Source: Schleiferilactobacillus harbinensis DSM 16991
GTDB lineage: Bacteria > Bacillota > Bacilli > Lactobacillales > Lactobacillaceae
Assembly: GCF_000425885.1 (NCBI RefSeq)
Contig: NZ_AUEH01000009.1
Coordinates: forward strand, 1 to 64,000
Direction of reading: 5' to 3'
DNA length: 64,000 bases
The notes under the pieces are model-generated. The model worked only from the letters and a program-made list of their open reading frames with translations. It made no database searches and had not been told where the DNA came from. How positions within the stretch are numbered: position 1 is the stretch's first letter; each line of letters starts with the position of its first letter. Positions 34,513 through 43,800 of the stretch are shown one piece after another. A program made the translations under genes and the position numbers.

Positions 34513-35490
34513 CTATATCTCCGTGTTCAGCGGGTGCAGATTGGCTTCAATCTCTGCCCGATGGGGTTCCAAAAATGGCGGCAGCTCCAAGTGAATGCCG
34601 GCTTCTTCGTAGGTTTCATCCTGCAAGAAGCCCGGGCCGTCGGTGGCAATTTCAAACAAAATCTGCGGTGCGGCCCGGAAGTATTCAGACTTGAAGTAAT
34701 AGCGATCAATATAGCCCGATTGGGGCAAATCGAAGGACTTCAACCGATAGATCCAATAATCCAACCGGCCGCGATCCGGAACCCGCCAAGCGGCATGGTG
34801 CACGTTGCCGTAGCCCTCAACCGCCAGGGGCAGGTCTTCCCGATGTTCCAGGACGATCTGACCGCCATGCCCGCCGTCGTTGACTTCATACAGGGTAAAC
34901 TGACCTTCTTCGGCTACTTTCTTGAAGCCCATCACGGTCCGCAGCAACAGGTCAAAGTGCTCCTGATTATAGACGGTGACCCGCACCGGGCCCAACCCCT
35001 GAATGGCGTATTCCGGCGGCACCGGGCTCTTTTGCCACGGCGTACCGCCAGGCACCCCGTGGTTGTCTTCGTCAGAAATCAATTGATACTGCTGATCATC
35101 GAAATCATGGAACGGCAATACCTTTGTCCCGAATTGGGTACTGATCGCTTCATGGGCCACGTTGTGCTCCGTGAACCGTTTTTCCCAATACGCCAGGGAC
35201 GCGTCATTCGGAACCCGGAAAGAAACCCGGGAAATCGAATTGGTGCCTTTGATACCCTTAGGAATCCCCGGGAAATCAAAGAATGTCATATCCGTACCGG
35301 GTGCCCCTTTATCGTCTGTGAAATACAGATGGTACGTTTCCACATCGTCCTGGTTCACTGTCTTCTTGATTAAATGCATCCCGAGAATCTTGGCGAAGAA
35401 ATCAAAAATCTTTTGACCGTCACTGGTAATGGCGGTGACGTGGTGCACGCCGAGCAGCGTATTTTCTGGTGCCAATGCGGTTTCACTCAT
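34513..35490 (-). CDS. Ring-cleaving dioxygenase of the VOC superfamily (MhqO type)
   Basis: A 325-residue protein of two VOC modules. LLGVHHVTAITSDGQKIFDFF supplies the first metal histidine, NVHHAAWRVPDRGRLDYWIYRL the next, and RIYFRSIYFR-like KSEYFRAAPQILFEIATDGPGF the final glutamate. This is the MhqO/MhqE family, thiol-independent extradiol dioxygenases or glyoxalases induced by hydroquinones and catechols. RBS GGGGAGGAG. It heads an operon with a carboxylesterase and a quinone reductase. No MhqR-type MarR gene is adjacent. Confidence 0.9.
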   Translation of the reverse strand: MSETALAPENTLLGVHHVTAITSDGQKIFDFFAKILGMHLIKKTVNQDDVETYHLYFTDDKGAPGTDMTFFDFPGIPKGIKGTNSISRVSFRVPNDASLAYWEKRFTEHNVAHEAISTQFGTKVLPFHDFDDQQYQLISDEDNHGVPGGTPWQKSPVPPEYAIQGLGPVRVTVYNQEHFDLLLRTVMGFKKVAEEGQFTLYEVNDGGHGGQIVLEHREDLPLAVEGYGNVHHAAWRVPDRGRLDYWIYRLKSFDLPQSGYIDRYYFKSEYFRAAPQILFEIATDGPGFLQDETYEEAGIHLELPPFLEPHRAEIEANLHPLNTEI

Positions 35491-35532
35491 CTTAACGGGC
35501 TCCTCCCCTATTGACCGGTAGTGACTGAGAAA

Positions 35533-35949
35533 TTAATCCTTAACTGGATCGTTGGCCAATTCTTTACCTGCATCCGGACCAGCATCCAAGGTGACGATCC
35601 GGTCGACATTGATGATGACCGCGGCTAGCGGTTGCGGCAATTTAGTTCCTTCAACGAATTTCTTGGCGGCTTCCATGTACGGGCCGTCAGTGTATGTCTT
35701 GGCCTTGCCCTCAACCCGGAAACCCTTCAGACCGGGGGTTGGGTGGAACGCCACGGCGGCTTTGCCGGTGGCTTGGATATTGTGCCAGGCTTGGCGGCCG
35801 GTTTCTTCGTTATAAATCAGGTGCTCATCATCATAGACCCGCATGGTTCCCTTAGGACCGACTTGGGGATTACCGTTTTCATCGGCAGTGGCCAAGAAAG
35901 CCAAGCCCTTATCCATTAAGTCCTTCATCTCTGGTGTCAGTTTTGCCAT
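35533..35949 (-). CDS. Pyridoxamine 5'-phosphate oxidase-fold protein
   Basis: A 138-residue flavin-binding split-barrel protein: GLAFLATADENGNPQVGPKGTM is the hallmark start, followed by YNEETGRQAWHNIQATGKAAV and GFRVEGKAKTYTDGPY. Most such small proteins bind FMN or F420-like cofactors and are not true PdxH. ATG 35949 has GAAGGG about 11 bases upstream; the longer reading starts at a GTG directly abutting that RBS. It lies 42 bases upstream of the dioxygenase operon and may be co-transcribed with it. Confidence 0.88.
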   Translation of the reverse strand: MAKLTPEMKDLMDKGLAFLATADENGNPQVGPKGTMRVYDDEHLIYNEETGRQAWHNIQATGKAAVAFHPTPGLKGFRVEGKAKTYTDGPYMEAAKKFVEGTKLPQPLAAVIINVDRIVTLDAGPDAGKELANDPVKD

Positions 35950-36148
35950 TAAATAACACACCCTTCAAAAATATTTGATGCGGATCGGCGCACCTTTGGT
36001 AAATTGCCAGTTATTATAAAACAGTTGCTTGCAATCCACAATACTAGCGTAGCACGTTTCTTACTTTTATTCAGTGGGCACGCTCACAAAAATTCTAAAA
36101 ATAACAAAATCCAGCCCGATATGACCGCTGGGCTGGATTTTTTGGAAT

Positions 36149-37129
36149 TTATTCATTATGCTGCAGCGCCTTTTGCAGTACCCCCACCAAATGGGTCGCG
36201 GCGGTTTGGTGGCCGGCCAGATTGGGGTGAGTGCCATCGGTTGTATCAATGTCCCAATCCTTGGTTTCAATAATTTGCAACCGATCCCCCCGCCTGGCCA
36301 CATGCCGAATCGGTTCAGCGAAGGCTTGGTTAAACGGGATCATCAGAAAAATTGGTACATCATCGTAGACGCCCCGCAGTTGGGCGGCTAACCGGACATA
36401 CGCTGTGACAAACTGCTCCACAGGATAGCTGCGATCATTGGTTCCCAGATTGATGATCACCGCATCCTGATCGGTATCCACCGCCCAGGGCGTGCGGTTA
36501 TCCAGATGGCCGAAGAAATCCTTCGCCCGGGGTACCCCGCCGGTCCCTGGTTTCAAGACACCGGCGGCGCTGTAGGCAATGCGGGTCTCTTCCGCATCCA
36601 TGCGGGCTACCGTGAGGGCCGCATACGCGGCCTCCGCCCGGTAGTCTTTGCTGGGCTGCTTGCCCGTCACCCAGCAGCCGGCAGTGATCGAGTCGCCGAT
36701 GAACGTCAGGCGCGGGCCAGCCGGGACAATGGGTGAAAACCAGCCGCCGTTGGGCAGGGTGACCCCGGTAAAGGCAAAGCCTGCATCCTGGTCAGCCGCC
36801 CAGACCGGATCGTTATCCGTATTCCCCGACATTACCACCGTGATCTGGTGGGTCGTCGGCGTGGTGGCCAGCATCACCGGCGCGTGGGCCAAATCAAAAT
36901 GCACAAACCGGCCGTTGTCGATTTGAATTGCAATTTGACTGGGAACCGGCCGCGGTGTTTCCACAAAATGCAGAATCGTACTGCTGGCTCCGTCGATCTG
37001 GAAATGAACGGCGGCTCCGAGATTCGTCGTGTACATCGCGTCCTGTTCAGCAACGCGCCGGGGAACCCAGCGGCCGCTAAAATGAATCCCTGGAAATAAT
37101 CCGTTCGCACTCCCTGCTGCCCATTCCAT
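36149..37129 (-). CDS. SGNH/GDSL hydrolase
   Basis: A 326-residue intracellular SGNH hydrolase. An N-terminal beta domain (~1-130) precedes the catalytic domain: block I LTFIGDSITAG with the nucleophile serine, block III LGTNDRS, and block V TDGTHPNLAGH with Asp and His. The architecture fits carbohydrate-esterase-like GDSL proteins. No signal peptide. ATG 37129 has AGGGAGG eight bases upstream. It forms a run with the small gene at 37147 and the oxidoreductase at 37329. The substrate is not shown. Confidence 0.87.
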   Translation of the reverse strand: MEWAAGSANGLFPGIHFSGRWVPRRVAEQDAMYTTNLGAAVHFQIDGASSTILHFVETPRPVPSQIAIQIDNGRFVHFDLAHAPVMLATTPTTHQITVVMSGNTDNDPVWAADQDAGFAFTGVTLPNGGWFSPIVPAGPRLTFIGDSITAGCWVTGKQPSKDYRAEAAYAALTVARMDAEETRIAYSAAGVLKPGTGGVPRAKDFFGHLDNRTPWAVDTDQDAVIINLGTNDRSYPVEQFVTAYVRLAAQLRGVYDDVPIFLMIPFNQAFAEPIRHVARRGDRLQIIETKDWDIDTTDGTHPNLAGHQTAATHLVGVLQKALQHNE

Positions 37130-37146
37130 CAACTCAACCTCCCTGT

Positions 37147-37332
37147 TTACCAGTGCTCGTGGTCCCACGACCGGCCATCGATTTCGCCGCCGGTCGTCGT
37201 GATCCGCCGCTGCTGAGCTTCCGCAAAATCCGCCAGTTCCAGCAGTACCGCCCGGTCAACGTAATCTGCCGTCTGCTGAGCCTGCTGGCGAATCGCGGCC
37301 GCTAGCGCATCCTGTTGTTCTCCGTCCATCAT
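37147..37332 (-). CDS. Small hypothetical protein
   Basis: A 61-residue soluble protein (MMDGEQQDALAAAIRQQAQQ onward), helical and Gln/Ala-rich, ending GGEIDGRSWDHEHW. It overlaps the upstream oxidoreductase gene by four bases (ATGA), with GGAAGAGG upstream, so it is translationally coupled. No family recognised. Confidence 0.6.
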   Translation of the reverse strand: MMDGEQQDALAAAIRQQAQQTADYVDRAVLLELADFAEAQQRRITTTGGEIDGRSWDHEHW

Positions 37333-38030
37333 AACGCATCATCCTCTTCCCGCCGCATTTCAGCCAACGTATCATGTAAATCCGCCAACTGTTCCTGCTG
37401 GGCGGTCAAGGCCGCCGCCCAAGCCGCGTAATCGCTGTGGGCACTGGCATGCTGCGTCAGCCACGCCGCAAACCACTGGGCCCGGTCCGCGAAGTGCGCG
37501 CCAGCGGGCAGGCTCAGGTACTGGGCATAGGTGACCAGCAGATGCTGGCGCTCCCGCTCCGTCATGTACCCAAATTGGGCCACTGGGAAAATCGGCAGCA
37601 GCTGCATCTGAGCGGCCAGCCCCAAGGCGGCGATGGGCCGCAATAATTCACTGAGGGAGAAATGTTCCCGGCCGCCCAGCCGGTAATCCTGCTGCGCCTG
37701 ACTGAAGGTCACAACGATGCCCAGCTCCTTACCAGCCAAGGGGGGCGCTTCCCCCGGCCGGCCAGACACAAAGGGGGTCGTCCAAACAGTGTCGAGCCAC
37801 TGTTTGAAGACCCCAGGCATACTATACCAGTATAAAGGAAATTGAAAAATCAAACGGTCATAACGGCGCATTTCACCCTGCAGCCGTAAAATTTCAGCCG
37901 AATCTGGAACCCCTTGCGCACTGATATCCCATTCATCCGCATCCGTCAGCGCCCCGGCCGCCGCCTGCAAAAAAGCCTGGGTACCCGAATGCGCCAAATC
38001 TGGGTGACCAATCAAAACCAGTGTCCGCAT
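37329..38030 (-). CDS. NAD(P)H-dependent oxidoreductase, flavodoxin-like fold
   Basis: A 233-residue Flavodoxin_2 family protein (MdaB/KefF/YwrO-like quinone reductases). The start VLIGHPDLAHSGTQAFL, the FMN-loop FQFPLYWYSMPGVFKQWLDTVW and GVVTFSQA-like GIVVTFSQAQQDYRLGG are characteristic. A C-terminal extension of ~60 residues is predicted helical (LTAQQEQLADLHDTLAEMRRE). It overlaps the upstream esterase gene by one base and the downstream small gene by four. Confidence 0.87.
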   Translation of the reverse strand: MRTLVLIGHPDLAHSGTQAFLQAAAGALTDADEWDISAQGVPDSAEILRLQGEMRRYDRLIFQFPLYWYSMPGVFKQWLDTVWTTPFVSGRPGEAPPLAGKELGIVVTFSQAQQDYRLGGREHFSLSELLRPIAALGLAAQMQLLPIFPVAQFGYMTERERQHLLVTYAQYLSLPAGAHFADRAQWFAAWLTQHASAHSDYAAWAAALTAQQEQLADLHDTLAEMRREEDDAL

Positions 38031-39043
38031 CAGCGATACTGATTAAGGAATTCGGTCGTGCGGTCGAAGGCGAGGCGGGCGTTCTTCGAGCGCAGCGTGA
38101 ATTGATATTCATGATAGACAGCTTGGTCCGGCCCAAAGAATAACGTAGACACCGGTACGTCGTTGGCCTTCAAGACCGAGGCCAGTTTCTGGGCATGGCC
38201 TTCAAAGGAGCCGGTATTGCCGTCTGTTAAGAACGTCGGCGGATAATCCGCTGTGACCTGATCGGTGGTTGACGACTGGCGCGCCATATCGGAGTTGACC
38301 CAGTCCCGGCTGCCCATGTAGGCCCAGCCGAGCTGATTGACCATGAACTGCAAGGCCTTGTTTTGAATCGTGGCCAGCGTCTTCATGTCGTACGGACCGC
38401 AATAAAGCACCGCCGCAATGATCTGCTTCGGCTGCAGTTGCGGGGTCAGATTCATATCTTTGGCTAACGCCGGATTGGTCTGGACGGCGATATACTGCGA
38501 GGCCATCTGGGCCCCCGCGGAATCGCCGCCAATAATGATCTTGTTCATGTCCAACTGCGGATAGTCCGCTTGATGGGTCTGGAAGTAGTGGATCGCTTCG
38601 CCCAGTTGGATGATCTGGTCGGGATATTGGGCATTAGGCGCGACCTCATAATTAACGGCGACCACGTTATAGCCTTGGGTCGCAGTCATCTTATAGGCCC
38701 AATCCCGCACGCCTTCTTTACTGCCGGAGACAAACGCCCCGCCGTGCAGCCAAAAAATCACGGGTTGCTTGCCCTGGTTCTTCTTTGGTGTATAAAGATC
38801 CAGAGTGTTGTTCGTGTACTTAGACGGATAAACAATGTTGCTGTGCCGGTCCACCTGCCGTTCATACTGGTCCCAGCCCTTAGGCGACGGGCCCACCTTA
38901 GCCAATTGCGGCATCTGGGCGATGATGGAGGCGAACAGCTTCGGCGACGTGTTAAATGAAATCACGATCCCGGTGATAAACGCAAGCAGAACAAAACCGA
39001 TCCATTTGCCAACACCCTGCAAAATACGCAGTACCTTTTTCAT
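38030..39043 (-). CDS. Membrane-anchored alpha/beta hydrolase (esterase/lipase)
   Basis: A 337-residue hydrolase of the hormone-sensitive-lipase-like group. The N-terminal helix (~14-30) anchors it outside. The oxyanion motif HGGAFVSGSKEG, the nucleophile GGDSAGAQMA, and late acid/His residues (LTDGNTGSFEGHA, YHEYQF) are visible. It begins with ATG 39043 after AAGGGAG. First gene of a tightly overlapping four-gene run. Its natural ester substrate is unknown. Confidence 0.88.
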   Translation of the reverse strand: MKKVLRILQGVGKWIGFVLLAFITGIVISFNTSPKLFASIIAQMPQLAKVGPSPKGWDQYERQVDRHSNIVYPSKYTNNTLDLYTPKKNQGKQPVIFWLHGGAFVSGSKEGVRDWAYKMTATQGYNVVAVNYEVAPNAQYPDQIIQLGEAIHYFQTHQADYPQLDMNKIIIGGDSAGAQMASQYIAVQTNPALAKDMNLTPQLQPKQIIAAVLYCGPYDMKTLATIQNKALQFMVNQLGWAYMGSRDWVNSDMARQSSTTDQVTADYPPTFLTDGNTGSFEGHAQKLASVLKANDVPVSTLFFGPDQAVYHEYQFTLRSKNARLAFDRTTEFLNQYR

Positions 39044-39142
39044 GGGTGGACTCCCTTCACAGATATAGCTTCATGTTAATTGTACAAGCTAACCAGGACC
39101 CAACGCAATGAATTGGCTTACATGTTACGAAACTGTTAGATA

Positions 39143-39907
39143 TTACAGCTTTTGCCGGTTCAGCACCGCCACCGCCCCAATGACCAGCAAAACCGCGGCG
39201 GCCACTGCAACGGCCATCCCAGGGGCGATCTTCACGAGCGTTTTCGTCCCCTGCGTAATGGCCATATTATCGCCGATCAATGTGACTGGGTTATAGTTCT
39301 GCGCGGCTTTAAAGAGATTCACGAGGTACAGCACGCCCATCACTAAGATGGTGAACAGCAACCCGCTGTAACTGTTCCGAGCCAGAGTCGAGCCGAATAG
39401 AATCACCGCCAGAAAGAACATACCAAACACCAGCAGCGGTAAAAAGCCCAAGAAAATGTGGGGCGTCTTATGGTCTGGAAAATAATAAGCGGTATACCCC
39501 CAGGTGACTAGGAAGCTGGCGGTTAAGATCACGACCCACTGCAGCAGCAGACTGATGTATTTGCTGCAGACCACGACCCAGCGGGGCAGGCCCTTCGTGA
39601 CCAGATTGACCAGCGTCCCCTTGCCCAGCTCTTGGCTCATGGTGCCGCTGAACATGATTGCTACTACAAAGATCCCCATCTGCCCGATATTTTTATAGAA
39701 CTGGGTCCAGGAATCCACCGAGGTGGGTTTGGGCAGCTGGATACCCAGGCTTTTACCGAAACTCATTTTCATGATGTCCGGAGTCAGCTTGGCAATCAGC
39801 GGACTCATCAAGGCGAAAATCAAGAACACCACCGCCAGAATCAAAAAACGATAGGTGCGCCAGGTTTCCAGCAGTTCTTTTCTAAGCATCGTGGGCAGCG
39901 TGCGCAT
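39143..39907 (-). CDS. ABC-2 type permease
   Basis: A 254-residue permease with six helices: one near the start (YRFLILAVVFLIFALMSPLI), then MFSGTMSQELGKGTLVNLVTKGLPRWVVV, the usual coupling-helix region of ABC-2 proteins, and a terminal hairpin. ATG 39907 has GGAGGT eight bases upstream. It overlaps the ATPase gene by 26 bases, so the two form one transporter. The substrate is unknown. Confidence 0.88.
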   Translation of the reverse strand: MRTLPTMLRKELLETWRTYRFLILAVVFLIFALMSPLIAKLTPDIMKMSFGKSLGIQLPKPTSVDSWTQFYKNIGQMGIFVVAIMFSGTMSQELGKGTLVNLVTKGLPRWVVVCSKYISLLLQWVVILTASFLVTWGYTAYYFPDHKTPHIFLGFLPLLVFGMFFLAVILFGSTLARNSYSGLLFTILVMGVLYLVNLFKAAQNYNPVTLIGDNMAITQGTKTLVKIAPGMAVAVAAAVLLVIGAVAVLNRQKL

Positions 39908-40811
39908 CACCAATCACCTCCAAAAAAATTTGTTCCAGTGTCGGGTTCTCCTGCTGCAGACTAACCGGCGCAATATTGGCCGCCACCAGGGCCCGTAAGA
40001 TCTGGCTGACCGTGGCGGCATAATCGCCATGATACGTCACGGTCACTATTGTGCCTTGGGCCTGGACAGCCAGCGGTGCCAACGCCTGGCGACAGCGCTG
40101 GGCGGTCGCCCCATCTGCCAGCGTCAACACGATTTGGGAACGACCGAACTGCTTGTGCAGATTGACCAGGGTATCGCAGGCCTGCAGCCGACCGTCGTGG
40201 AGAATGCCTACCCGGTCGCTGATCCGCTCCACGTCACTGAGGATATGGGTGGAAAAAAGCACCGTGACCTGGCCCCGCAACGACGCCAGCAATTCCAGGA
40301 ACTCGTTGCGCCCTGCTGGATCCAGCGCACTGGTCGGCTCGTCGCAGATCAGCAGCCGGGGTTCATTCAATAACGCCTGGGCAATGCCCAGCCGCTGTTT
40401 CATTCCCCGGGAGAACCCGCGGATGCGGTGTTTGTCCGGCTTTAAGCCCACCAAGTCAAGCATCTTAGCAATCCGCTGGCGGCGCTGATCAATCCCGGTA
40501 ATGCGAGCACACAAATCGAGGTACTCAGCAGGTGTCATATAATCGTAAAACGCCGGGACATCCGGCAAGTAGCCCGTGATTCGGTTGGTCTTGGTCGCGC
40601 CGAAGGTCACCGGCTCGCCGCCAACGGTGATCGTGCCCTTATCGGGCTTTTCTAACCCCAGGATCATGCGCATCGTCGTGGTCTTGCCCGCGCCATTTTC
40701 GCCGACAAAGCCAAAAATTGAGCCTGTCGGAATACTGAAGTCCACGTCTTGCAGCACGTGCTTGCTGCCAAAGGATTTCTGCACGTGCTGGACGGTCAAA
40801 ATGTCATCCAC
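39882..40811 (-). CDS. ABC transporter ATP-binding protein (CcmA/BcrA type)
   Basis: A 309-residue ATPase with Walker A GENGAGKTT, signature FSRGMKQRLG, Walker [14 protein letters not shown] and the H-loop STHILSDVE. The long C-terminal domain after residue ~220 is typical of ABC-2 systems such as BcrA or YtrB. The start is taken as GTG 40811 (VDDILTVQHVQKSFG), with GGGGAG ten bases upstream; no ATG is suitable. It overlaps the preceding small gene by eight bases and the permease by 26. Confidence 0.9.
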   Translation of the reverse strand: MDDILTVQHVQKSFGSKHVLQDVDFSIPTGSIFGFVGENGAGKTTTMRMILGLEKPDKGTITVGGEPVTFGATKTNRITGYLPDVPAFYDYMTPAEYLDLCARITGIDQRRQRIAKMLDLVGLKPDKHRIRGFSRGMKQRLGIAQALLNEPRLLICDEPTSALDPAGRNEFLELLASLRGQVTVLFSTHILSDVERISDRVGILHDGRLQACDTLVNLHKQFGRSQIVLTLADGATAQRCRQALAPLAVQAQGTIVTVTYHGDYAATVSQILRALVAANIAPVSLQQENPTLEQIFLEVIGDAHAAHDA

Positions 40812-41025
40812 GGGAATCGTCTCCCCGACCAAAGGCAAAATACACGATTGGCCCGATGATTTGGAAGACGACCACGATGATGATCCACAAGACTTTGTTG
40901 CCGAACCGGTAGTGGGGATGGCGCAGCACATGGATCAAGGCCGTGATCATCAGCGCCAGTTCCAAAATAATGATGGGAATAAAGATGGGTAAATATTTAA
41001 TCAACAGTTGCCAATTATTGTTCAT
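40804..41025 (-). CDS. PLDc_N domain small membrane protein
   Basis: A 73-residue protein with two helices (about 10-32 and 44-66) and the signature RHPHYRFGNKVLWIIIVV then GPIVYFAFGR, matching the PLDc_N domain (PF13396). Stand-alone copies often precede ABC-2 transporters in Firmicutes. It overlaps the ATPase gene and the tail of the regulator gene upstream, so the four genes appear translationally coupled. Confidence 0.85.
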   Translation of the reverse strand: MNNNWQLLIKYLPIFIPIIILELALMITALIHVLRHPHYRFGNKVLWIIIVVVFQIIGPIVYFAFGRGDDSRG

Positions 41026-42139
41026 GATTTTTCTCCTTCAATTGCTGCTGCAAGGCCTGTAACCGGGGATCATCCTGATACGGGGCGAGCAGCGGATTAG
41101 CCAGCACAAAATCCCGCAAGCTGGCCTGCACCTGGATCGGATCTCGGGGCAGCTGCGTGCCCAGATCCAGATGGTCCAGCCAATCATCGATCTGGTCAAA
41201 ATAGTCATCGCCGTGCAGTTTCACGGGAAACACCGTGCGGGTCAGCAGCGCGACAAAGGCCGTCAGCGCCTGGAACAGCGCGTCCGTCTGCTTTTGTTGG
41301 GCAAAGCCGGCGGCGGCAGAGAGTTGAAAATTCATCATCGCCACCGGATTCAACTGGTCGAAGTGGAACACGGCAGCGACACCGGTGCCGCGCCGATAGG
41401 TTTCCGCAAACTTAGGCGGGTCCCCTATCAATAGCTGCAAGTAATTGGCGAACTGGCTCATCATGATGCTGAGGTCTTGGGCCAGGGCACTTTGATAGAC
41501 GGCCTGGGCTTCTGGAATTTGCTGCAATTGCTGGAACGCCGTGGCGATCAGACTCTCGGCCGGCAGGTAAGCCGGCGTGCGTGTGCCCAGTAACGCCAGT
41601 GCTTCTTTGGGTTTGTTCTGCATAATCAAGGTGTACCCCTCTAAGCTGCGGGCCTGGGTCACCAGAGCGACATCCTGGGCGTTTTCCCGCACCCGCACGA
41701 AGAGCTTTTACGCCTCTGGCGCATACAAGGCCAGCTTCTCTTCATTCGTTTTGCCGGGCAGCAGATCGTAATGGTTCAGCAGCAGCAAACCCATTTGTTC
41801 AATAAATGGGTAACAGGCATAATACCGCCGAACAAAACTGCGAATCTTGCGCAGCACCTCGGCCCCGGAATCAGTTTCAAAAGCCGCCTTTAACGACCCG
41901 TAAATGGTCCGAATTTCTTTTGCTGATAACTGCGGCTCGTAATCCAGCAGATCATCGATCCGTAAATCAAAGTAAGCCGCTAGGGCCGGCAGGAGGGTAA
42001 TGTCCGGATAGGTCTGGCCGGTTTCCCACTTGGAAACCGCCGCCTTGGACACGCCGATAAAATCGGCCAGCTCCTGCTGGGTGATCCCCCGCTCTTTGCG
42101 CTGGACCACTAAGACCGGCCCAATATTCACTCGCATCAC
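41015..42139 (-). pseudogene. XRE-family regulator with TPR-like C-terminus, split by an in-frame TAA
   Basis: The N-terminal HTH (RGITQQELADFIGVSKAAVSKWETGQTYPD) is intact, followed by a helical region. A TAA at 41708-41710 ends the first ORF after LALYAPEA. The same frame continues KLFVRVRENAQDVALVTQ through TPR-like helices to 41015. An AAA-to-TAA change would restore a 374-residue protein of the XRE-plus-TPR class that often governs adjacent ABC-2 genes. A GTG at 41698 could restart the second half. The free HTH half might still bind DNA. Confidence 0.8.
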
Positions 42140-42250
42140 GTTTGCCTTCTTTCTACACTGCTTATTCTAAGGGCCTGGGCAGGGAAAGTATATGGAGTGG
42201 TTGTCAACTAATTCGCCTAAAAATCAACCAGTGGGATACAAGTATACAAA

Positions 42251-42289
42251 TAGCGCCCATGGGACACAGAGCGTATCCCATGGGCGCTA
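42251..42289 (-). terminator. Hairpin between the dehydrogenase fragment and the XRE regulator
   Basis: A perfect 14-bp stem tagcgcccatggga/tcccatgggcgcta with an 11-base loop. Only a short ATTTG follows on the minus strand, so termination is likely but not certain. Confidence 0.6.
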
Positions 42290-42319
42290 TGGCGTATCGG
42301 CTAACTGTCAGCGGCCGGA

Positions 42320-43066
42320 TTAATTATGCCGCAGCTGTTCGTTCGGGTAGATCACGACTTTGAGCGAGTCGCCCTTATCCGTCCGGGTCTTTTCCAACGC
42401 ATCCTTCGTTTCACTTAACGGATAGAAATCCGTCAGCAGATTTTCGGCTAACGCCATATTCTTTTCCAAGATCTCCAAGCCCAGCGCATACGTATTGGCA
42501 TAGCGGAATACACCGAAGACTTGCGTCTCGTGGTCCGTCATAAACAGAATATCCAGCGGAACGGCATCGGTGGTCGGCACACCAATGTATGCCAGTTTGC
42601 CGCCGCGCTTCAACGTGCGCAGTGCCGTCCGTTCCGCCTTGGGATTGCCTGATGCTTCAATGACGAAATCCACGCCTTCGCCATTGGTCAGCGTCGGAAT
42701 CACGTCCCGCGGATCTTCCTCTAAGGCATTAATGACCCGATCAGCGCCCATCTTTTTGGCCGTCGACAGTCGCAGCGCTTGCGTATCACTGACGATGATC
42801 TGTTTCGCACCAAAGGTCCGGGCCGCCAAAATCGCCAGCAGCCCCACTGGACCGCCGCCTGAAATGAAGACCGACGAACCCGGCTTAATGTCCAGCAATT
42901 GCGCCGTATGGATGCTCACGGAGAACGGTTCATTCAAGGTCGCAATTTCGTAGCTCATATTATCGGGAATGGGGAATAAGAAATCTTGCGGATAGACGAT
43001 CAATTCAGACAGATCCCCGTTAACCGGCGGCGTCGCCATGAATTTCATATTCGGGCAAAGATTATA
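42320..43066 (-). pseudogene. Zinc-type polyol/alcohol dehydrogenase, N-terminally truncated
   Basis: The C-terminal ~245 residues of a sorbitol/threonine-type MDR dehydrogenase: YNLCPNMKFMATPPVNGDLSE, Rossmann motif GGGPVGLLAILAARTFGA, then SGNPKAERTALRTLKRGG. The catalytic-zinc N-terminal half (about 90-110 residues) is missing. The codons before the ATG at 43048 (RYNLCPN) still belong to the dehydrogenase, so the break lies near 43066, where the sequence changes into a LacI-type gene. A deletion joined the two. Confidence 0.82.
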
Positions 43067-43719
43067 ACGCCTTTAATGGTTAAAATCGGTGCGGCGGACT
43101 GTTGCTGCAGAGCCGCGGTATAACCGGCATAGCGATAGCGGCCAATAATATCCTGCTGCGGATCAGCCCCGGCAAAGGCAACACGCCGATAGCCACGCTG
43201 AAACAGGAGATTAGTCGCTTGATATCCGATTTGAAAGTCGTCCGACGAGATGGAAGAAATATTCAAATCACTGGCACTGGCAACTTCTTGGGGATAAATA
43301 TTGGCTCGGCGCAGTGTATCAATAATCGCTTGATCAGGCCGGACGGACAAAAACATGACCGCAAATACGCGGCGCTCAATCATATTTTGCACCGTCTTGG
43401 CAATAACGGCTTGATCATCCCGAGCAGCATACATGATCATCACATCCATCGCCAGCCGGTTGGCCTCTGCCATGATGCCCTGAATGACTTGATCGTTGGC
43501 GTTCGTTTCTGCCGGGTAATTAATGACGCCAATCGTATGGTTGCGCTGACTCGCCAAATCCGCAGCCGATCGATTTTTGAAGTAACCCAAATCGGCCGCT
43601 GCATCATGCACCCGCTTCGCCGAAGCGGCGCTATACCGGCCGCGCTGATTGAGGATGCGGGAGACGGAGGCGGTGGATAAGCCGGTGGCGGCGGCGATAT
43701 CTTTGATCGTCACTTTCAC
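43045..43719 (-). pseudogene. LacI-family regulator, C-terminally truncated by deletion
   Basis: A LacI-type repressor start: HTH VTIKDIAAATGLSTASVSRIL, hinge SAADLASQRNHTIGVI, and the first periplasmic-binding-like subdomain with GYRRVAFAG. It stops after ~215 of the usual ~330 residues; the last residues (GVIIFARI) come from the out-of-frame dehydrogenase fragment. DNA binding could persist, but ligand sensing and dimerisation should be impaired. Confidence 0.82.
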
Positions 43720-43800
43720 AATTAATCAACTGCTTTCTACAACGTAATAAGTACTGTCGCTAGTATTATACGCATTCCTGCGGCAGCCGGCACCTGCTGG

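Noticed and set aside
13619-42139. Programmed readthrough or stop-codon reassignment for the three in-frame stops
   Set aside because: Three different stop codons are involved, there are no shared downstream signals, and many neighbouring genes use all three stops normally.
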